NCBI GenBank assembly: GCA_036844615.1
Contig: DAIUFK010000081.1
Location: 1 to 8,937, forward strand
Reading direction: 5' to 3'
DNA length: 8,937 nucleotides
DNA from: Palsa-872 sp036844615
Lineage (GTDB): Bacteria > Chloroflexota > Dormibacteria > Dormibacterales > Dormibacteraceae
The notes under the pieces were generated by a model. It ran no database searches, was not told the DNA's origin, and saw only the letters and a list, made by a program, of their open reading frames with translations. The position numbers were made by a program, and so were the translations under genes. Within the stretch, counting starts at the first letter, position 1. Every line of letters starts with the position of its first letter. Positions 6,966 through 8,937 of the stretch are shown here, in pieces.

Positions 6966-7004
6966 GCAACGATCATACGCTAGTAGCGTAGGATCACTAC
7001 TACG
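6966..7004 (-). promoter_or_regulatory. Leaderless-type promoter with overlapping inverted repeats (module A)
   Basis: Reading leftward, TATGAT (6977-6972) matches the -10 consensus at five of six positions and is followed by CGTTGC and then the ATG at 6965. This spacing predicts transcription starting at or beside the start codon. A weak -35, TAGTGA (6999-6994), lies 16 nt upstream. A perfect inverted repeat TACGCT-AGT-AGCGTA (6976-6990) overlaps the -10 and fills most of the spacer. A second, CGTAG-N8-CTACG (6987-7004), and a third, TAGTAG-N10-CTACTA (6981-7002), cover the -35. A protein bound here would block RNA polymerase. The winged HTH of the first gene product is the obvious candidate. 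Confidence 0.6.
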
Positions 7005-7085
7005 TTCCTTCCTGATGCTAGCGATAGGGAGTAATTATCGAAAGCAATTCGCACGTAAGCCGATCGAGACCGGTTCGGAGTCCGT

Positions 7086-7577
7086 CTACTGAAGGATCGC
7101 CTCACGTAAGTGCTGGAGCTGATCCTTATCCCAGACGAGCGGCCCAAGCCGGTCCATGGCTTCACCGAGGGCCTTCTCGAGCTCGTCGAACCACTGGCGC
7201 TCATAGCCTGCGAGCTTCGCATAGCCCTTAGCAATCCAGTCCATCCCTTGAGCGGTTCGCAGCGTGTTGAGCCAGACATACGGCAGTACAAGCTTCCCAA
7301 TGTGCTTCTTGCCGATAACGCGGGCCACGTCTACCTGGACCGAGTCCCACGTCGCCGAGGACATATACGCGAGTGACTCAGCGGTTCGGCCACCCTTGCG
7401 GAATTCCTTGACCCAACGGTGGTTGCGCGAAAGTTCCAGATACACCAATCTGCCAGCCGCCAATCCTCTGCGCCGTTCATCTCGGTCCTGAAGCCAACGG
7501 CCCGCGCCCCACGTTCCGCCGGCTGCCGCAAACGCGGTCACAGCAGCGATAAGTACGAGTTGGATATACGGGTTCAT
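7086..7577 (-). CDS. Single-pass membrane protein, third gene of module B
   Basis: The 163-residue protein begins with one hydrophobic segment (about 4-26, small and aliphatic), followed by a positively charged stretch (RWLQDRDERRR, 27-37). That arrangement predicts an N-terminal anchor with a cytoplasmic, largely helical domain rich in Trp and charged residues (about 40-163). No enzyme motif is seen and the family is not recognised. Its ATG at 7577 overlaps the stop of the HEPN gene (ATGA, 7574-7577), so the two are translated together and probably act together. It could be a membrane effector, an anchor that localises the HEPN/NTase complex, or an accessory immunity factor. It is 120 nt upstream of the next leftward gene, with no clear terminator. 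Confidence 0.75.
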   Translation of the reverse strand: MNPYIQLVLIAAVTAFAAAGGTWGAGRWLQDRDERRRGLAAGRLVYLELSRNHRWVKEFRKGGRTAESLAYMSSATWDSVQVDVARVIGKKHIGKLVLPYVWLNTLRTAQGMDWIAKGYAKLAGYERQWFDELEKALGEAMDRLGPLVWDKDQLQHLREAILQ

Positions 7578-8131
7578 TGGAAGGCGTTCGTTCCGCCGTC
7601 GACACCGCGGCCTTCGCTGTCGGTTAGAAACTCGGGTGGAAAGTCCATCTCGAGTTCGAGACCCGCCTCCGAGAACCTTAACTGGAGGCTCGTCAAGACC
7701 TTATCTATTGAGTTCTCCATTAACTCGATGAATCGCCATACCTGCCTCCAGGGGACCCAGGACGATTCGTGTTGGAGATCGTTTCGGCCAAGCCGTAGCT
7801 CGTCGAGGACTTCCCATTGAGCCTGGGGAAAGATTCGTTGGCGCAAGGCCGCTGCGAGCACCTCGTCGGAATTCATCGGCTTCACGGCCGCCGCGTCTTC
7901 TGGCGCCCTCGCGATCAGCAGCGCCTTAGTCATGTCAATTGTGAGGTTGAAGCTGCGATTGGCATAAGACTCTAGGGCGGCTGATTGGTTTTGATCCTCG
8001 AGGCGCGGGGATTGGAGCAGCATCCCGAAGTCGCTAATGTCGCCCACAGCCTTCTTCGTCTGATGCAATAGCACCCGGTTCTTGAGGAGGTCATTCCATG
8101 GCGTCAAAACTTCAGGTGGTATAGAGCTCAC
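7574..8131 (-). CDS. HEPN-domain protein of module B
   Basis: The 185-residue helical protein carries R116-N-D-L-Q-H121, the Rx4H motif with a polar Asn after the Arg that defines HEPN ribonuclease active sites. Flanking helices WEVLDELRLG (106-115) and WRQVWRFIELMENSIDKVL (128-146) fit the HEPN helix pair. It is longer than HepT, and the position two after His is Ser123 (HES), not the Tyr that MntA-type enzymes modify. The protein starts at a GTG that overlaps the NTase stop (GTGA, 8128-8131), and its own stop overlaps the membrane-protein start. It is probably the RNase toxin of a second NTase/HEPN module, with a control mechanism that may differ from HepT. Assignment rests on the motif, helical character and gene order. 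Confidence 0.75.
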   Translation of the reverse strand: MSSIPPEVLTPWNDLLKNRVLLHQTKKAVGDISDFGMLLQSPRLEDQNQSAALESYANRSFNLTIDMTKALLIARAPEDAAAVKPMNSDEVLAAALRQRIFPQAQWEVLDELRLGRNDLQHESSWVPWRQVWRFIELMENSIDKVLTSLQLRFSEAGLELEMDFPPEFLTDSEGRGVDGGTNAFQ

Positions 8132-8649
8132 AGCGAACGGCTTCTAAGAGCGTGTTGGCGGCGGAGGGCCCGACCTCGAAGGACTCGGCGCTGCTGAGAC
8201 AACCTCTGCCAGGTTCCTACGCGATCAACGATCGGGCGGGCATGGGACACAATCTGGAGTAATCGCTCTGGCTCCGCCTCCAAATCACTCAGTAGGAATA
8301 GGTCGATCGAACGGCCGAGTTTTCCAGCCAATCGGCGCCTTAGCCCTCGCAGATCCATCTGGTTATCGCTCTGCAAATCTACGACTACGTCGATGTCGCT
8401 AGCTGGGGTGTCGGTGCCTTTTGCAACGGATCCGAATAGAAGCGCCGCCCGAACGCTTGGCTCAGACCTAAGCGCTCGCCTCAAGCCGCTGATTACCTGC
8501 CAATGACCACGGAGCCACTCCTCCTCGGCAATGGGCACGGGATGATGCCCACTTGCCCGCCGTAGCGACCGAATTACGCCCGCCTCGACCAGGCGCCGCA
8601 GGGTCCGATCGCTGGTTCCCAATTGGTTCGCTAATTCAGCCGATGGCAC
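8128..8649 (-). CDS. HTH-fused MNT-type nucleotidyltransferase of module B
   Basis: From GTG 8649 the protein has 173 residues. Residues 2-30 form a helix-turn-helix (SAELANQLGTSDRTLRRLVEAGVI). The nucleotidyltransferase domain follows, with FGSVAKGTDTPASDIDVVVD (72-91) giving GSX10DXD as G73-S74 and D85-I-D87, and a third acidic residue D116 (SIDLFLL). The C-terminus (about 145-173) is Arg-rich. Longer starts are open: ATG 8742 (204 residues) and TTG 8814 (228 residues). GTG 8649 is chosen because the HTH begins at once, the extra codons look non-coding, and an extended -10 (TGATAAACT) ends 7 nt before it. By family logic it modifies the adjacent HEPN protein, and its HTH may bind the inverted repeat upstream. 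It shares the plan of the other NTase here but lacks that protein's middle region. Confidence 0.82.
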   Translation of the reverse strand: MPSAELANQLGTSDRTLRRLVEAGVIRSLRRASGHHPVPIAEEEWLRGHWQVISGLRRALRSEPSVRAALLFGSVAKGTDTPASDIDVVVDLQSDNQMDLRGLRRRLAGKLGRSIDLFLLSDLEAEPERLLQIVSHARPIVDRVGTWQRLSQQRRVLRGRALRRQHALRSRSL

Positions 8650-8698
8650 GGAAAGCAGTTTATCACGATGCGTCCGGTTTGAAGCTGTTTCGGACGCA
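8650..8698 (-). promoter_or_regulatory. Extended -10 promoter with perfect 8-bp inverted repeat (module B)
   Basis: Reading leftward, TGATAAACT (8665-8657) is an extended -10 (TGn + TAAACT), followed by seven nt and the GTG at 8649, so the mRNA would be leaderless. A TTCAAA at 15 nt spacing is a possible -35. A perfect inverted repeat, TGCGTCCG (8669-8676) and CGGACGCA (8691-8698) with 14 nt between, lies immediately upstream of the -10 and covers the -35 region. Its place suggests an operator for the HTH of the first gene product. Confidence 0.55.
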
Positions 8699-8854
8699 CC
8701 GAGACAAGAGCGTAATTTGGCCGATCCTCGGGGGGACCTCATGTGTTCGTTGACATCCCGGTGTGGGTTGCCTCGCTTGAGTGGACTGCGCCAGCGATCC
8801 AACCAGAAGTCCAACCAGTGTGGGGCAACAAATTTCTCCGATCCACGGCTGCGT

Positions 8855-8884
8855 TTGCGTGCGCGAACGGTTGTTCGCTATACT
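8855..8884 (+). promoter_or_regulatory. Rightward promoter for the edge gene
   Basis: TTGCGT (8855-8860) and TATACT (8879-8884) are 18 nt apart. The -10 matches consensus at five of six positions; the -35 matches only at TTG. The next start codon, GTG 8894, begins 9 nt after the -10, so the transcript would be leaderless or nearly so. A palindrome fills most of the spacer. Confidence 0.55.
8863..8878. promoter_or_regulatory. LexA/SOS box-type palindrome
   Basis: GCGAACGGTTGTTCGC is a perfect 6-4-6 inverted repeat with the core GAAC-N4-GTTC, the form recognised by LexA in actinobacteria and Bacillus. It lies between the -35 and -10 of the rightward promoter, ending directly against the -10, where a bound repressor would block transcription. 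It is about 210 bp upstream of the leftward NTase start, so any effect on that operon would be weaker. Confidence 0.65.
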
Positions 8885-8893
8885 GCATTCATT

Positions 8894-8937
8894 GTGAAAG
8901 CAACGGGCACAGACCTCTCCGGACTTGAAGAACTTGC
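8894..8937 (+). CDS. Start of an unidentified, probably SOS-controlled gene (partial)
   Basis: A GTG at 8894 opens a frame that runs off the window, reading MKATGTDLSGLEEL. It is supported by the TATACT -10 box 9 nt upstream and the LexA-type palindrome before it. Fourteen codons are too few to name a family. There is no ribosome binding site, which is consistent with a leaderless start. Confidence 0.45.
   Translation, partial: MKATGTDLSGLEEL

Noticed and set aside
1..8937. CRISPR array, tRNA, rRNA, insertion sequence or integrase
   Set aside because: I saw no regularly spaced direct repeats, no cloverleaf with a T-arm motif, no transposase or integrase motifs, and no terminal inverted repeats.

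Overview
The window looks like chromosomal DNA from a GC-rich, probably actinobacterial genome. The reasons are strong G/C third-position bias, a coproporphyrin-type HemY/CgoX, GTG and TTG starts, 4-nt stop/start overlaps, putative leaderless promoters with the start codon 6-7 nt after the -10 box, and a GAAC-N4-GTTC palindrome of the type bound by actinobacterial and Bacillus LexA. Nothing here fixes the species.

Left part (1-2273). A single leftward gene (223-1956) encodes a membrane-anchored, outward-facing protein with a six-repeat beta-propeller. A 317-bp divergent region separates it from the heme genes. That region holds a nested inverted repeat (1995-2024) and a strong terminator-type hairpin (2088-2115).

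Centre (2274-5636). Three rightward genes follow. The first is an FAD coproporphyrinogen/protoporphyrinogen oxidase (hemY/cgoX). It overlaps by ATGA a radical SAM/SPASM protein of the AhbD/NirJ-like group. After 94 nt comes a short eIF-2B/sugar-phosphate-isomerase-type protein. The first two are translationally coupled and probably act in the same tetrapyrrole pathway.

Right part (5752-8649). Five leftward genes form an accessory, visibly less GC-rich block. It contains two complete but different nucleotidyltransferase/HEPN toxin-antitoxin-like modules in tandem. Module A is a winged-HTH-NTase fusion (6099-6965) followed by HepT with an RX4HXY motif (5752-6102). Module B is an HTH-NTase fusion (8128-8649), a HEPN protein with Rx4H but no Tyr (7574-8131), and a single-pass membrane protein (7086-7577). 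All genes within each module overlap by 4 nt. Each module starts with a DNA-binding-domain-fused NTase preceded by a leaderless-type promoter with inverted repeats, which suggests autoregulation. The third, membrane gene and the missing modification-site Tyr in module B make it the best candidate for an undescribed system.

Right edge (8650-8937). A 244-bp divergent region carries a perfect LexA/SOS-type palindrome between promoter hexamers. It reads into the first 14 codons of a rightward gene that is cut by the window end.
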